Source: Nocardioides albertanoniae
GTDB taxonomy: Bacteria; Actinomycetota; Actinomycetes; Propionibacteriales; Nocardioidaceae
Assembly: GCF_006716315.1 (NCBI RefSeq)
Contig: NZ_VFOV01000001.1
Span: 292,501 to 356,500 of the forward strand
Direction: 5' to 3'
DNA: 64,000 nt
The notes under the pieces were generated by a model. It worked only from the letters and a program-made list of their open reading frames with translations, made no database searches and was not told the DNA's origin. Positions 1 through 9,499 of this stretch are shown piece after piece (positions within the stretch are counted from its first letter, which is position 1; the number at the start of each line of letters is the position of its first letter). Position numbers and translations under genes: made by a program.

Positions 1-1391
<1,391 letters not shown>

Positions 1392-1499
1392 TCTTTCATA
1401 AACCCTCAACAAAAACAACAAACGAAGACCGTTAATGTCTCGCGTCCACAACCAACTGTTGTAACACAGGTTTGGTCACCCCATGAGGTGATCTCTAGA

Positions 1500-1617
1500 G
1501 TTACGGCGGCCATAGCGAAGGGGAAATACCCGGTCCCATCCCGAACCCGGAAGTCAAGCCCTTCAGCGCCGATGGTACTGCAACCGAGAGGCTGTGGGAG
1601 AGTAGGACGCCGCCGGA
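1500..1617 (+). rRNA. rrf: 5S ribosomal RNA
   Basis: A roughly 118-nt RNA lies about 110 nt after the 23S end. It has the typical actinobacterial 5S start (GTTACGGCGGCCATAGCG), the CCCGGTCCCATCCCGAAC core, and a 3' strand ending in GCCGCCGGAC that pairs with the 5' end. It completes the rRNA operon and is followed by a strong terminator. The 23S-5S spacer (1392-1499) carries no gene. Confidence 0.96.
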
Positions 1618-1630
1618 CATATCTTTGCGC

Positions 1631-1656
1631 AGGGCCACCCCTTCGGGGGTGGCCCT
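1631..1656 (+). terminator. rRNA operon terminator hairpin
   Basis: An 11-bp perfect stem, AGGGCCACCCC / GGGGTGGCCCT, closes a TTCG tetraloop directly after the 5S gene. There is no long T-run, which is usual for high-GC actinobacterial terminators. Its place after the last rRNA gene makes it the rrn terminator. Confidence 0.9.
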
Positions 1657-1702
1657 GCTGCCATTTACAGACAATGTGGCGGCCTCTTCACGGCACGCCC
1701 GG

Positions 1703-1731
1703 TTGACGTAACCGGGAACCCGGGGTGCAAT
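1703..1731 (+). promoter_or_regulatory. Candidate sigma-A promoter for the small membrane peptide gene
   Basis: A -35 hexamer TTGACG (1703-1708) is followed after 17 bp by TGCAAT (1726-1731), a 4/6 match to the -10 consensus. It lies about 45 nt upstream of a small ORF with a good ribosome binding site. The call rests only on hexamer match and spacing. Confidence 0.45.
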
Positions 1732-1775
1732 GTCATAGTTGCAGTCCCAATCATCATCACGTACTAGGAGTTCCC

Positions 1776-1853
1776 ATGGTCAAGAAGCTGCTCATCGCTG
1801 CCGTCATCGCCGCGGGTCTCGGTGTGGCCATCAAGCTGGCCACCAGCCGCTGA
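1776..1853 (+). CDS. 25-residue single-pass membrane peptide, unknown function
   Basis: A 25-codon ORF encodes a peptide with a basic N-terminus (MVKK), one alanine-rich hydrophobic helix (about residues 5-19) and a basic tail (KLATSR). An AGGAG ribosome binding site lies 5-6 nt before the ATG, a plausible promoter lies upstream and a strong hairpin follows, so it looks like a complete transcription unit despite its size. I do not recognise the family. The topology suggests a small inner-membrane peptide or regulator, but this is inference. Confidence 0.6.
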   Translation: MVKKLLIAAVIAAGLGVAIKLATSR

Positions 1854-1867
1854 TCCAGAGCTTCTCC

Positions 1868-1899
1868 AGCTGCCCGGTGCCTCTCGGTGCCGGGCAGCT
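1868..1899. terminator. Bidirectional hairpin between convergent genes
   Basis: The stem AGCTGCCCGG / CCGGGCAGCT is extended by two wobble and two GC pairs around a TCTC loop. It sits between the end of the small membrane peptide gene and the end of the MFS gene on the other strand, so it can terminate both. Confidence 0.75.
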
Positions 1900-1914
1900 G
1901 TCATTTGTGAACCG

Positions 1915-3195
1915 TTACGCAGCCTCGTCATCGGGCGTGATTGGTGAGGAGGCGTCCTGATCCGCGACCGGAAGATCGACCTCGGCGAGGGAACGACGTG
2001 CACCGGGGATGGCCAAGATGCCGGCCACCACGATGAACAGCAGCATCCCGGCGGCGACGAGGAGAGTCTCCACGGAGAACTGGTCGGCCAAGGGACCGAA
2101 GACCACCATCGACATCGGCATCGCGACGGACATGACGATGCCTACGATCCCGAAGACCCGGCCCTGCATCTCGGGCTCGACGCGCTCCTGCAAGATCGTC
2201 ATCGCGGGTGCGCTCAGGGCCGAGAAGGACAGACCGATGAGCAGGCCGATGACGAAGAAGAGCCACATGTTCGTCGAGATGCCGAGCCCGACGACGAGCA
2301 GGCCGATGAGGACGACCGCTCCCACCATCAGCCGCATCCGGTGCGTGATCCGAGGTCCGAACGTCGCCATCGCGGCCCCGCCGGCCAGCATCCCGAACCC
2401 CCAGAAGAGCTCGTTGGCGGTGAGCTTCCAGACCTCGTCGCCGAAGGTGCGCGTGACCATGAGCGGGGTCAGGTAGGAGGGTGCTCCGACCATCACCATC
2501 ACAAGGGTGAAGAGGATGAGCACCCAGCGGACGTGCGCATGGCCGGCGACGTACCTCAGGCCCGCGCGCAGGTCTCCGAAGTAGGACGCCTGACCCTGGT
2601 CGGGGCGCACCAGGCGCGCGACCGGCACCAGCGCGAGGAGACCCACGCCGATCAGTGCGGTGGCGGCGTCGACGAAGAACACGGCCACGATGTCCATGCT
2701 GGCGTAGATGACCGCGGCCACGGCGGGCGCGAGGAGTGCCATCGCGGACTGGATGGTCTGGAACGCTCCGTTGATCCGGAGGAGCTGCGACGTCGGCACG
2801 ATCTGCGGGATCATCGCGGTCACCGCCGGCATCTGGATGCCCGCGAAGACGGACCGGACAGCCAGGGCCAGATAGATGATCCAGAGATCGTCGATGCCGC
2901 TCGCCATCAAGCCGGCCAGGATCAGGGTCGCCACGGCGATCGTGGTGTCCGCTCCCATGATCAGGAACTTGCGGTGGTGTCGATCTGCCCAGACGCCGCC
3001 GAAGATCGACATGAACGCCTGCGGGAGCATGCCGAAGACGAGGCTCAGCATCAGCACGGATCCGGACTGCGTCTCGATGGTGAGGTGCCACATGACGGCG
3101 AACATCACCAGCATCGATCCCAGCAGCGAGACCGTCTGCCCTGCCAGGAAGATCACTGCGTTGCGCTTCCAGCCCGGAAGCTCCTCTGCGGACAT
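1915..3195 (-). CDS. MFS transporter, EntS-like exporter family
   Basis: A roughly 426-residue major facilitator with about 12 hydrophobic segments. The loop between TM2 and TM3 carries the family signature GGVWADRHHRK (the GxxxDRxxRR motif A). Overall form resembles the MFS_3 group that includes the enterobactin exporter EntS. It diverges from a siderophore-interacting protein gene, and a DtxR/IdeR-like box lies between them, so export of a siderophore or another metallophore is a reasonable inference; a drug exporter is the alternative. The ATG at 3195 is preferred because AAAGGGTGG precedes it; an upstream GTG at 3204 is also possible. Confidence 0.85.
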   Translation of the reverse strand: MSAEELPGWKRNAVIFLAGQTVSLLGSMLVMFAVMWHLTIETQSGSVLMLSLVFGMLPQAFMSIFGGVWADRHHRKFLIMGADTTIAVATLILAGLMASGIDDLWIIYLALAVRSVFAGIQMPAVTAMIPQIVPTSQLLRINGAFQTIQSAMALLAPAVAAVIYASMDIVAVFFVDAATALIGVGLLALVPVARLVRPDQGQASYFGDLRAGLRYVAGHAHVRWVLILFTLVMVMVGAPSYLTPLMVTRTFGDEVWKLTANELFWGFGMLAGGAAMATFGPRITHRMRLMVGAVVLIGLLVVGLGISTNMWLFFVIGLLIGLSFSALSAPAMTILQERVEPEMQGRVFGIVGIVMSVAMPMSMVVFGPLADQFSVETLLVAAGMLLFIVVAGILAIPGARRSLAEVDLPVADQDASSPITPDDEAA

Positions 3196-3260
3196 GGCGT
3201 CCACCCTTTACCTGGCCGAGGGACCAGTCAACCGACTTTGGCCCACCTGACCCCTCGCCG

Positions 3261-3279
3261 AGTAAGGTAACCCTAACTT
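3261..3279. promoter_or_regulatory. Candidate DtxR/IdeR iron box
   Basis: The sequence AGGTAACCCTAAC matches 11 of 13 core bases of the known DtxR/IdeR operator (core AGGTTAGCCTAAC). It lies in the short gap between the divergent MFS exporter and siderophore-interacting protein genes. Iron-dependent repression of both genes is inferred from the motif and the context. Confidence 0.6.
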
Positions 3280-3294
3280 TCGATGGGAGCGGGT

Positions 3295-4104
3295 ATGGGG
3301 TTCGATGACGGCCGGAAGCTGAAGGGCGCGTACGCAGCAGAGGTCGTGCGTACGAAGCAGGTGACGCCGCACATGGTGCGGGTCACCTTCGGGGGAGGTG
3401 ACGTCGGCCAGTTCCCACAGCGCGGCTTCGATCAGTGGTTCCGGCTCTTCCTCCCGCGACCGGGTGGCGAGGACACCAACTTCGCTGTGGTGCCCGAGAA
3501 GCTCGGGATGATCGACTATCTCAAGTTCATGACGCACGGCGACCGGCCGCCGCTGCGCAACTACACGGTGCGTGAGCACCGGCCGGATCTGGGCGAGATC
3601 GACGTCGACTTCGTCGTCCACGGCGACCTCGGGATCGCCGGCCCGTGGGCCGGCAGGGCGCAGCCCGGTGACCGGGTCGTGCTGATGGACCAGGGCAAGG
3701 GGTTCGATCTCGCCCCGGATGCGACCTTCCACCTGCTGGTCGGCGACGAGTCGGCCCTTCCGGCGATCCTCGGGATCCTCCGCGACCTCCCGCCTCACGC
3801 GCGAGGGCTGGCCATCATGGAGATTCCCGACCTGGCCGACGTACAGGATGTCTCTGGGCCCGACGGCGTCGAGGTGCGATGGCTGTCGCGCTCAGCGGAG
3901 GGGGCCGCGGCCGGTCAGCCGGGTGCGCTGGCGCTCGCGGAGCTGAGGTCGTTCACGCCCGAGGAGCCGGCGACGCTGTCGGCCTACCTTGTCGGCGAGC
4001 GCACGATCCCCGCGGAGGGGCGCCGCCATCTGGTCGCGGCCGGGGTGCCGAAGTCGCGGATCACGTTCGTCGGCTACTGGCGGATCGGCAAGGCCCAGGC
4101 GTAG
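3295..4104 (+). CDS. Siderophore-interacting protein (ViuB-like FAD ferric-siderophore reductase)
   Basis: The roughly 269-residue protein has the SIP layout: an N-terminal FAD-binding beta-barrel with the flavin motif LRNYTVRE (near residue 82) and a C-terminal NAD(P)H-binding half ending in FVGYWRIGKA. Members reduce ferric siderophores in the cytoplasm to release iron. ATG 3295 is chosen because GGGAG lies 5 nt upstream; an in-frame ATG at 3283 would abut the iron box. It is divergent from the MFS exporter, and together they form a small iron-transport pair with no siderophore synthesis genes beside them. Confidence 0.9.
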   Translation: MGFDDGRKLKGAYAAEVVRTKQVTPHMVRVTFGGGDVGQFPQRGFDQWFRLFLPRPGGEDTNFAVVPEKLGMIDYLKFMTHGDRPPLRNYTVREHRPDLGEIDVDFVVHGDLGIAGPWAGRAQPGDRVVLMDQGKGFDLAPDATFHLLVGDESALPAILGILRDLPPHARGLAIMEIPDLADVQDVSGPDGVEVRWLSRSAEGAAAGQPGALALAELRSFTPEEPATLSAYLVGERTIPAEGRRHLVAAGVPKSRITFVGYWRIGKAQA

Positions 4105-4133
4105 GTCCCGGCCGATCCGCCGTCGCTCGAGCC

Positions 4134-5399
4134 TCAGCCGAACAGGTCCGTGATCGACGTGCGCACCTGGTCGAACGCGAGCCAGGCGAAGAGCAGGGCG
4201 CAGACGATCAGGCCGATGTTGGAGACCCACTTGTTGCGCCACTCCGCCGGGGTGTGGCTCGTGTTGAGGAGCCAGAGCAGGGTGACCGCCAGGAACGGCA
4301 TGAAGAAGGCCCCCAGCACTCCGTAGATGAGGATCAGCCAGGCGGGCTCGTCGGCCAGCAGCAGCCAGAGCATCGGGGGGAAGGTGAGCCAGAGGATGTA
4401 GGACCGGTACCAGATGCCGCCGGACTTGGCCTCGGGCTCGTCGGCACGACCACGCAGGGTGCCGACGAAGTCGGCGAACATCAGGCTGACACCGTTCCAG
4501 ACACCGACCAGCGACGACATCGCGGCGGCCCAGAAGCCGATCAGGAAGAGCTTGCCGAACCAGTTGCCGTAGCGATCGGCGAGCACGTTGGACAGGTCGA
4601 GCATCCCCTTGTCGCCGGTGCCGATGGCGATGTTGGCCGAGTAGAGCAGCTCGGCGCCGACGATGAGGGTCGCGATCACGAAGATGCCGGTGACGACGTA
4701 CGCGGTGGTGTTGTCGATCCGCATCACGCGCATGAACTGTGGGGTGTGCCAGCCCTTCTCGCGCAGCCAGTAGCCGTAGGCAGCGAGGGTGATCGTGCCG
4801 CCGACGCCGCCGGCGACCGAGAGGATGTTGACCAGAGAGCCCTCGGGGATGGTCGGCACCAGGCCCTTGAGGAGGTCGGGAAGGTTGGGCAGCGTCACGA
4901 GCGCGGCAGCGACCATCGTCACGAACATGATGCCCACCAGAACGGCGAGGAACTTCTCGAAGAGGCCATAGCGGCCGGCCCACACGATGGCGAGCCCGAT
5001 CAGCCCGGACAGGATGCCCCAGAACTTCACCGACGCGAACGAGAACAGCGCCGCCAGCGAGAGACCGGTGCCGGCCATGGCGGCGGCGCCGTAGATGAAG
5101 CCCCAGATGACGATGTAGGGGCCGAAGTAGATCGTCGTCCAGATGCCCAGACGCCGCCAGCCCTGGAAGATCGTCTCGCCGGTCGCGAGGCTGTAGCGCC
5201 CCGCGCCCTCGACCAGCACGACCTTCAGCGCGCAGCCGATGACCACGGCCCACAGCAGGGCATAGCCGTACTTGCTGCCTGCGATCAGCGTGGCGACCAG
5301 GTCGGCCGCGCCGACGCCGGTCGCGGCGACCACGAGGCCGGGCCCCAGGATGCGCCAGCGGGGAGTGCCGGACGGCGCCGTTCTGCTTGCATGTGACAT
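4134..5399 (-). CDS. Nramp-family-like membrane transporter lacking canonical metal motifs
   Basis: The 421-residue, roughly 11-TM protein starts with the typical Nramp opening (RILGPGLVV) and keeps the AGSKYGYALLW block after TM1. By alignment by eye, the TM1 metal motif DPGN reads GAAD and the TM6 motif MPHN reads TLAA, so the classic aspartate, asparagine and methionine ligands for Mn2+/Fe2+ are absent. Some Nramp relatives with altered motifs move other ions, such as Mg2+ or Al3+. The substrate here is therefore open. It stands alone on the minus strand, next to iron genes. Confidence 0.8.
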   Translation of the reverse strand: MSHASRTAPSGTPRWRILGPGLVVAATGVGAADLVATLIAGSKYGYALLWAVVIGCALKVVLVEGAGRYSLATGETIFQGWRRLGIWTTIYFGPYIVIWGFIYGAAAMAGTGLSLAALFSFASVKFWGILSGLIGLAIVWAGRYGLFEKFLAVLVGIMFVTMVAAALVTLPNLPDLLKGLVPTIPEGSLVNILSVAGGVGGTITLAAYGYWLREKGWHTPQFMRVMRIDNTTAYVVTGIFVIATLIVGAELLYSANIAIGTGDKGMLDLSNVLADRYGNWFGKLFLIGFWAAAMSSLVGVWNGVSLMFADFVGTLRGRADEPEAKSGGIWYRSYILWLTFPPMLWLLLADEPAWLILIYGVLGAFFMPFLAVTLLWLLNTSHTPAEWRNKWVSNIGLIVCALLFAWLAFDQVRTSITDLFG

Positions 5400-5420
5400 G
5401 GGGCACAGGTATACCCCGTT

Positions 5421-6650
5421 TTAGGTGAGCTCCGCGATCTTTTGTCTGAGTACGACTCGCTCGCGGTCGTTGGTGCACATCTCCGCGGCCCGCTCGAGCT
5501 CCTTGCGCGCCTCGGCACTGCGCCCGAGACGACGCAGCAGCTCGCCGCGTACGGTCGGGAGGAGGTGGGTGTGGTCGAGCCGCTTGTCGTCGGCGAGCCG
5601 ATCGACGAGCTCCAGCGCGGGCAGCGGGCCGTGAGCCATCGCCACGGCGACGGCTCGGTTGAGGTCGACGATCGGGTTCGGTGCGATGCGGCCCAGCGCC
5701 TCGTAGAGCACGATGATCCGCTCCCAGTCGGTCTGCTCGACCGACTCGGCGACCGCATGGGTGCCGGCGATGGCGGCCTGCAGCCCGTAGGGGCCCAGCC
5801 CGCGCGGGGTCGCCTGCTCGAGGGCAGCCATGCCCCGCTTGATCGCGCCCCGGTCCCAACGGGTGCGGTCCTGATCCTCGAGGAGGATGGGATCGCCGCT
5901 CGCGTCGATGCGTGCGGGGAAGCGAGAGGCGGTCAGCTCCATGAGCGCCAGCAGGCCGTACGCCTCCGGCTCCTCGGGCAGGACGCCGATCAGCACCCGC
6001 GTCAGTCTGCGCGCCTCACGCGCGAGGTCGGTGCGGATCAGCTCGTCGCCCGACGTCGCGGTGGAGCCCTCGGTGAAGATCAGGTAGAGCACGCTGAGCA
6101 CGCCGGGGAGCCGCTCTCGGCGCTCGTCCGGGGGCGGTGCCTCGAAGGGCACCTGCGCGGCTGCGATCGTCTTCTTCGCGCGGGTGATCCGCGCCTGGAT
6201 CGTCGCCACCGGCACCAGGAAAGCGCGCGCGATCTCCTCGCTGCTGAGACCGCCGACGACCCTGAGCGTGAGCGCCACCCGCGCCTCTTTCGACAGCACG
6301 GGGTGGCAGGAGACGAACATCAGAGCCAGGATGTCGTCGTCGATCCGCTCGACATCCACGTCGTCGTCGTACGCCTCGTCCTGGTCGTGGGCGATGGCCG
6401 CGTACTTCTCCCGCTGGACCCCCGCACGCCGGATGGTGTCGATGGCACGCCGCTTGGCGGTGGTCATCAGCCAGCCGGTCGGGTTGGCCGGCCGACCGTG
6501 CTCGGGCCAGGAGACCAGCGCCTCGGCGAGGGCCTCCTGGGCGGCGTCCTCGGCGAGGGCGAAGTCGCCGGTGAAGCGCGCGAGCGCGCCGACGATGCGG
6601 GCGGACTCGATCCGCCAGATCGCCTCGACGGCGCGCGTCGCGTCACTCAT
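5421..6650 (-). CDS. ECF42-type RNA polymerase sigma factor
   Basis: The 409-residue protein is much longer than a basic ECF sigma factor. Region 2 (about residues 10-75) includes the FALAEDAAQEALAEAL segment, and region 4 (about 115-165) carries LRVVGGLSSEEIARAF. A C-terminal extension with the DQDRTRWDR block and a helical TPR-like tail (DUF6596/ECF42 type) follows. ECF42 factors lack a membrane anti-sigma and are encoded with DGPF/YciI proteins, exactly as here: the DGPF gene lies 42 nt upstream on the same strand. A GAGGAG site precedes the ATG. Signal and targets are unknown. Confidence 0.9.
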   Translation of the reverse strand: MSDATRAVEAIWRIESARIVGALARFTGDFALAEDAAQEALAEALVSWPEHGRPANPTGWLMTTAKRRAIDTIRRAGVQREKYAAIAHDQDEAYDDDVDVERIDDDILALMFVSCHPVLSKEARVALTLRVVGGLSSEEIARAFLVPVATIQARITRAKKTIAAAQVPFEAPPPDERRERLPGVLSVLYLIFTEGSTATSGDELIRTDLAREARRLTRVLIGVLPEEPEAYGLLALMELTASRFPARIDASGDPILLEDQDRTRWDRGAIKRGMAALEQATPRGLGPYGLQAAIAGTHAVAESVEQTDWERIIVLYEALGRIAPNPIVDLNRAVAVAMAHGPLPALELVDRLADDKRLDHTHLLPTVRGELLRRLGRSAEARKELERAAEMCTNDRERVVLRQKIAELT

Positions 6651-6692
6651 CGGTGTCTCCTCGACCGGAGTCTCGACCGGCTCGGGCGCCGG

Positions 6693-7118
6693 TCAGAGCT
6701 GACCGTTCTTGGTGCGCCACTCGAGCTCCTTCTGGATCCACGGGTTGTCCTGCGGGAACTCGTCGATCGTCGGCACCCGGCGCACCTCGACGGCGCTGCC
6801 GGGGAAGTAGGTCAACCGCTTGGCCCACTCGACGGCCTCCTGCTTCGAGGCGACCGAGAGCAGGTAGAAGCCCCCGAACAGCTCCTTGGTCTCGCCGTAG
6901 GGGCCGTCGGTGACGACCGGCTGCTCGCCGTCGGCGTAGGTGACGACCGTGTGTTCCTCGGGGTCGAGGCCCTCCATGGCGAGCACGACGCCCGACTTGA
7001 TGAGCTCGTCGTTGAGCTTGCCCATCGTCTCGAGCATCTGCTCGAAGGGGATGTCGGCCATCGCGGCGTTCTGCTTCTCCTCGTCGATGGTGCGCCAGAT
7101 CAGCATGTACTTCGGCAT
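6693..7118 (-). CDS. YciI-related DGPF-domain protein
   Basis: The 141-residue protein has the DGPF-family signature TDGPYGETKE (near residue 70), followed by LFGGFYLLSV and an alternating strand/helix fold like the YciI dimer. An AGGAGC ribosome binding site precedes the ATG. It is transcribed with the downstream ECF42 sigma factor gene. Such pairs are common in actinobacteria; the DGPF protein has been proposed as a sensor or accessory factor, but its biochemical role is not established. Confidence 0.9.
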   Translation of the reverse strand: MPKYMLIWRTIDEEKQNAAMADIPFEQMLETMGKLNDELIKSGVVLAMEGLDPEEHTVVTYADGEQPVVTDGPYGETKELFGGFYLLSVASKQEAVEWAKRLTYFPGSAVEVRRVPTIDEFPQDNPWIQKELEWRTKNGQL

Positions 7119-7250
7119 ATCGGTTGCTCCTGTGTCGGTCGGGCCGCTTTGCCGGCCCGTTCACCCCTTGGTCGAACGAGGCGTGCGCGGGATCGACAAC
7201 CCGACGAGAAATGTTTCGAGGGAAGTTTCGGGCGTGGGTAGATTGGCCGG

Positions 7251-8144
7251 GTGAAGATCTCGCTGTGGCCCAACCTCGTCTTCCCCACTGCCGACATCCT
7301 TGCCGAGGCGCAGGCGGCTGACCAGGCCGGCTGGTTCGGCGTGTGGGTCGCCGACCACTACATGCCCAACACCGGCACCGACGAGGTCGACGACGGGCCG
7401 ATGCACGAGGTCTGGGGAATCCTGCCCGCGCTGGCCGCGACGACCCAGAACGTACGCATCGGGCCCCTCGTCTCGCCGACGACGATCCACCACCCGGCGC
7501 TGCTCGCGAACCGGGCGGCGACGATCGACCACATCGCCCGCGGGCGGTTCGTGCTCGGCCTGGGCGCCGGCTGGCAGATCAACGAGCACAACGCCTACGG
7601 CATCGAGCTGCCCCCGGCCAAGGTGCTCGTCGATCGCTTCGAGGAGGCCATCGAGGTCACCCGGTCGCTGCTCGACAAGCCGCGCACGACCTTCGAGGGC
7701 ACCTACTTCCAGGTGGCCGACGCGCCCTGCGAGCCCAAGCCGGTGGCGTCGCCGCTCCCGATCCTCGTCGGCGCCAAGGGGCCGAGGATGCTCCGCGTCG
7801 TCGCTCAGCACGCCGACGAGTGGAACACCTGGGGCACGCCGGAGAAGGCCGGTGCCGTGCGGGCCAAGCTGCTCGAGGCGTGCGAGCAGGTGGGCCGTGA
7901 TCCTGGCACGATGCGCACGACCACCAACCTCCACCTCGACCTCGACGGCGCCAACCCGGCCGTGCCGGCGATGACCCAGACCGGGTCGGTGGACGAATTG
8001 CAGGACCTGATCGGGCGCTACGTCGAGGCCGGCTTCGACGAATACATCCTGCCGACCCGCAACCTCGGCGCCACCGGCGCCGAGCGGATCGAGCGGGCCG
8101 CCCAGCTCAAGGCCGAGATCATCGACCCCGTGCTCGCTCGTTAG
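7251..8144 (+). CDS. LLM-class flavin (probably F420-dependent) oxidoreductase
   Basis: The 297-residue protein is a luciferase-like monooxygenase TIM barrel. Visible signatures include VWVADHYM, LATTxNVRIGPLVS and RFVLGLGAGWQINEHNAYGI. The family uses F420H2 or FMN; the actinobacterial TIGR03560-like members are usually assigned to F420. The start is GTG. It is divergent from the DGPF gene and its stop overlaps the stop of the convergent nicotianamine-synthase-like gene by 3 nt. The substrate is unknown. Confidence 0.88.
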   Translation: MKISLWPNLVFPTADILAEAQAADQAGWFGVWVADHYMPNTGTDEVDDGPMHEVWGILPALAATTQNVRIGPLVSPTTIHHPALLANRAATIDHIARGRFVLGLGAGWQINEHNAYGIELPPAKVLVDRFEEAIEVTRSLLDKPRTTFEGTYFQVADAPCEPKPVASPLPILVGAKGPRMLRVVAQHADEWNTWGTPEKAGAVRAKLLEACEQVGRDPGTMRTTTNLHLDLDGANPAVPAMTQTGSVDELQDLIGRYVEAGFDEYILPTRNLGATGAERIERAAQLKAEIIDPVLAR

Positions 8145-8965
8145 GCACTCGGCCGGGCGAGGATGGCGCTGTTGATGACGTCGGTGCCCGGCGCGTCGAT
8201 CTCAGGGATCGCTTCGGCGACGACCCTCAAGCCGGCGAACGCGGCCGGACCGACCGGCGGATAGAGCAGCGTACGCAGCCCCCGGGCGCTCCGCGCCAGC
8301 ACGAGGCCGCCCGGCGCGAGGTGGGTGACGGCACCGCCGAGCACGGCCGCCTTGGCCGCATCGTCGACGCCGACCAGGCCGGCGAGGAGCACGACGTCGA
8401 CGGGTCGCGGCGGTGTGGCGGCCGCGGCGTCGGCGTGCTCGAAGGTCACCCCGACGGCGCCCAGGCGACCGAACGCGGCCGACGAGAGCCGGATCGCCTC
8501 GGCGTCGTGATCGACGCAGTGCACGGTGATCCCGTGCTCTGCCAGGCAGAGGGCGGTCAGGGGGAGCGGACCCGAGCCGAGGAGCAGGACGTGTCGAGCC
8601 TCCGTGCCCTCGCGGCGTACGGCCTCCAGCTCCATCTCGACGAGGAGCCGATAGTTCTCGCGATAGGGAAAGTGGGCGAACGTCCCGACGGGATCGGAGG
8701 AGTGCACGATCCGGTCGGCCCAGGACCGCTCGAGCGCGTGCTCGCCGGTGGAGGCCACCGAGCGGAAGACGGCTGGGTGATGCGACGGCGGCAGCGCGGC
8801 GAGCACAGCGTCGGCCGCAGGCTCGGGCACGCTCAGGATCGCCGTCACCAGCCGGTTGAAGAGGGCGTCGACGACGATCCCGGGATCGAGCGACGCCTGG
8901 CCGAGCAGGTCGTCGAGGGTGGAGGTCAGACGGTCGTCAACAGCTTCGAAGGCACCCGGATCCAC
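8141..8965 (-). CDS. Nicotianamine synthase-like protein
   Basis: The 274-residue protein has an N-terminal helical part and a C-terminal Rossmann-type SAM-binding domain. Its glycine-rich loop LLLGSGPLPLTALCLAEHG (near residue 127) matches the nicotianamine synthase hallmark GSGPLPLT, and HCVDHDAEAIRLS fits the ribose-binding acidic strand. Length suits the short archaeal/bacterial enzymes (about 270 residues), which join aminobutyrate from SAM to form opine metallophores such as staphylopine precursors. The GTG start lies 50 nt after the MerR gene on the same strand, so the two may be co-transcribed. No opine dehydrogenase is present in the window. A plain methyltransferase is the alternative. 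Confidence 0.72.
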   Translation of the reverse strand: MDPGAFEAVDDRLTSTLDDLLGQASLDPGIVVDALFNRLVTAILSVPEPAADAVLAALPPSHHPAVFRSVASTGEHALERSWADRIVHSSDPVGTFAHFPYRENYRLLVEMELEAVRREGTEARHVLLLGSGPLPLTALCLAEHGITVHCVDHDAEAIRLSSAAFGRLGAVGVTFEHADAAAATPPRPVDVVLLAGLVGVDDAAKAAVLGGAVTHLAPGGLVLARSARGLRTLLYPPVGPAAFAGLRVVAEAIPEIDAPGTDVINSAILARPSA

Positions 8966-9015
8966 AACGGGTCACGATCCCACAGCCGCGGCGCCAGTCG
9001 CACGTTGTTGTTCGA

Positions 9016-9375
9016 TCAGGCGGTCGCCCGGTAGCCACGGTTGAGCTCGATGAGCTCGTCGAGGGAGTCGCGGGTGCGGAGCAGCTCCTCGATGTGGGCG
9101 CTGAGGCGCTCGCGCTCGATGAGCATCCGGTCGAAGGCGGCGTCGGCCGCCTCGGCGCTCGGGGTGTCGACGCAGGGGAGCACCTCGGCGATGGTGCGGC
9201 TGGAGAGGCCGCCGGCGTAGAGGCGCTGCACGAAGATGACGCGGTCGACCGCCTCGTCGCGATAGTGACGTTGGCCGCTCGGGCTGCGCTCGCTGTGCAG
9301 CAGCCCCTGCTCCTCGTAGTAGCGCAGCGAGCGCACGCTCACGCCCGCTCGCGCGGCGAGCTCTCCGATCCGCAT
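9016..9375 (-). CDS. MerR-family transcriptional regulator
   Basis: The 119-residue protein begins with the MerR winged helix MRIGELAARAGVSVRSLRYY, followed by the second wing region and a coiled coil (about residues 80-112, LIERERLSAHIEELL). No cysteine cluster for metal sensing is visible apart from one cysteine near residue 68. The reading frame stays open far upstream, but the domain and ATG place the start at 9375. It is divergent from an Old Yellow Enzyme gene with a MerR-type promoter between them, which is its likely target. Confidence 0.9.
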   Translation of the reverse strand: MRIGELAARAGVSVRSLRYYEEQGLLHSERSPSGQRHYRDEAVDRVIFVQRLYAGGLSSRTIAEVLPCVDTPSAEAADAAFDRMLIERERLSAHIEELLRTRDSLDELIELNRGYRATA

Positions 9376-9436
9376 CCGTGCCTCCGTTTCGTGGCGAGCA
9401 GACGTGTGAGCGGGCCTGTGACCTCGCCCACAAGAC

Positions 9437-9468
9437 TTGCCTCTGACGTCAGTGTCAGGTTCTAGCGT
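9437..9468 (+). promoter_or_regulatory. MerR-type promoter/operator for the ene-reductase gene
   Basis: A -35 TTGCCT (9437-9442) and a weak -10 TAGCGT (9463-9468) are 20 bp apart, the over-long spacing typical of MerR-activated promoters. The spacer contains the perfect palindrome CTGACGTCAG (9443-9452), with a further CTGAC/GTCAG dyad. It faces the Old Yellow Enzyme gene and lies upstream of the divergent MerR gene. Confidence 0.65.
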
Positions 9469-9499
9469 AGTCGACGAGACCTCAACCAAGGAGAACAGC

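Noticed and set aside
3892-5859. A 655-codon open frame on the minus strand
   Set aside because: It overlaps the SIP, Nramp-like and sigma factor genes in another frame and has an Arg/His-rich low-complexity translation.
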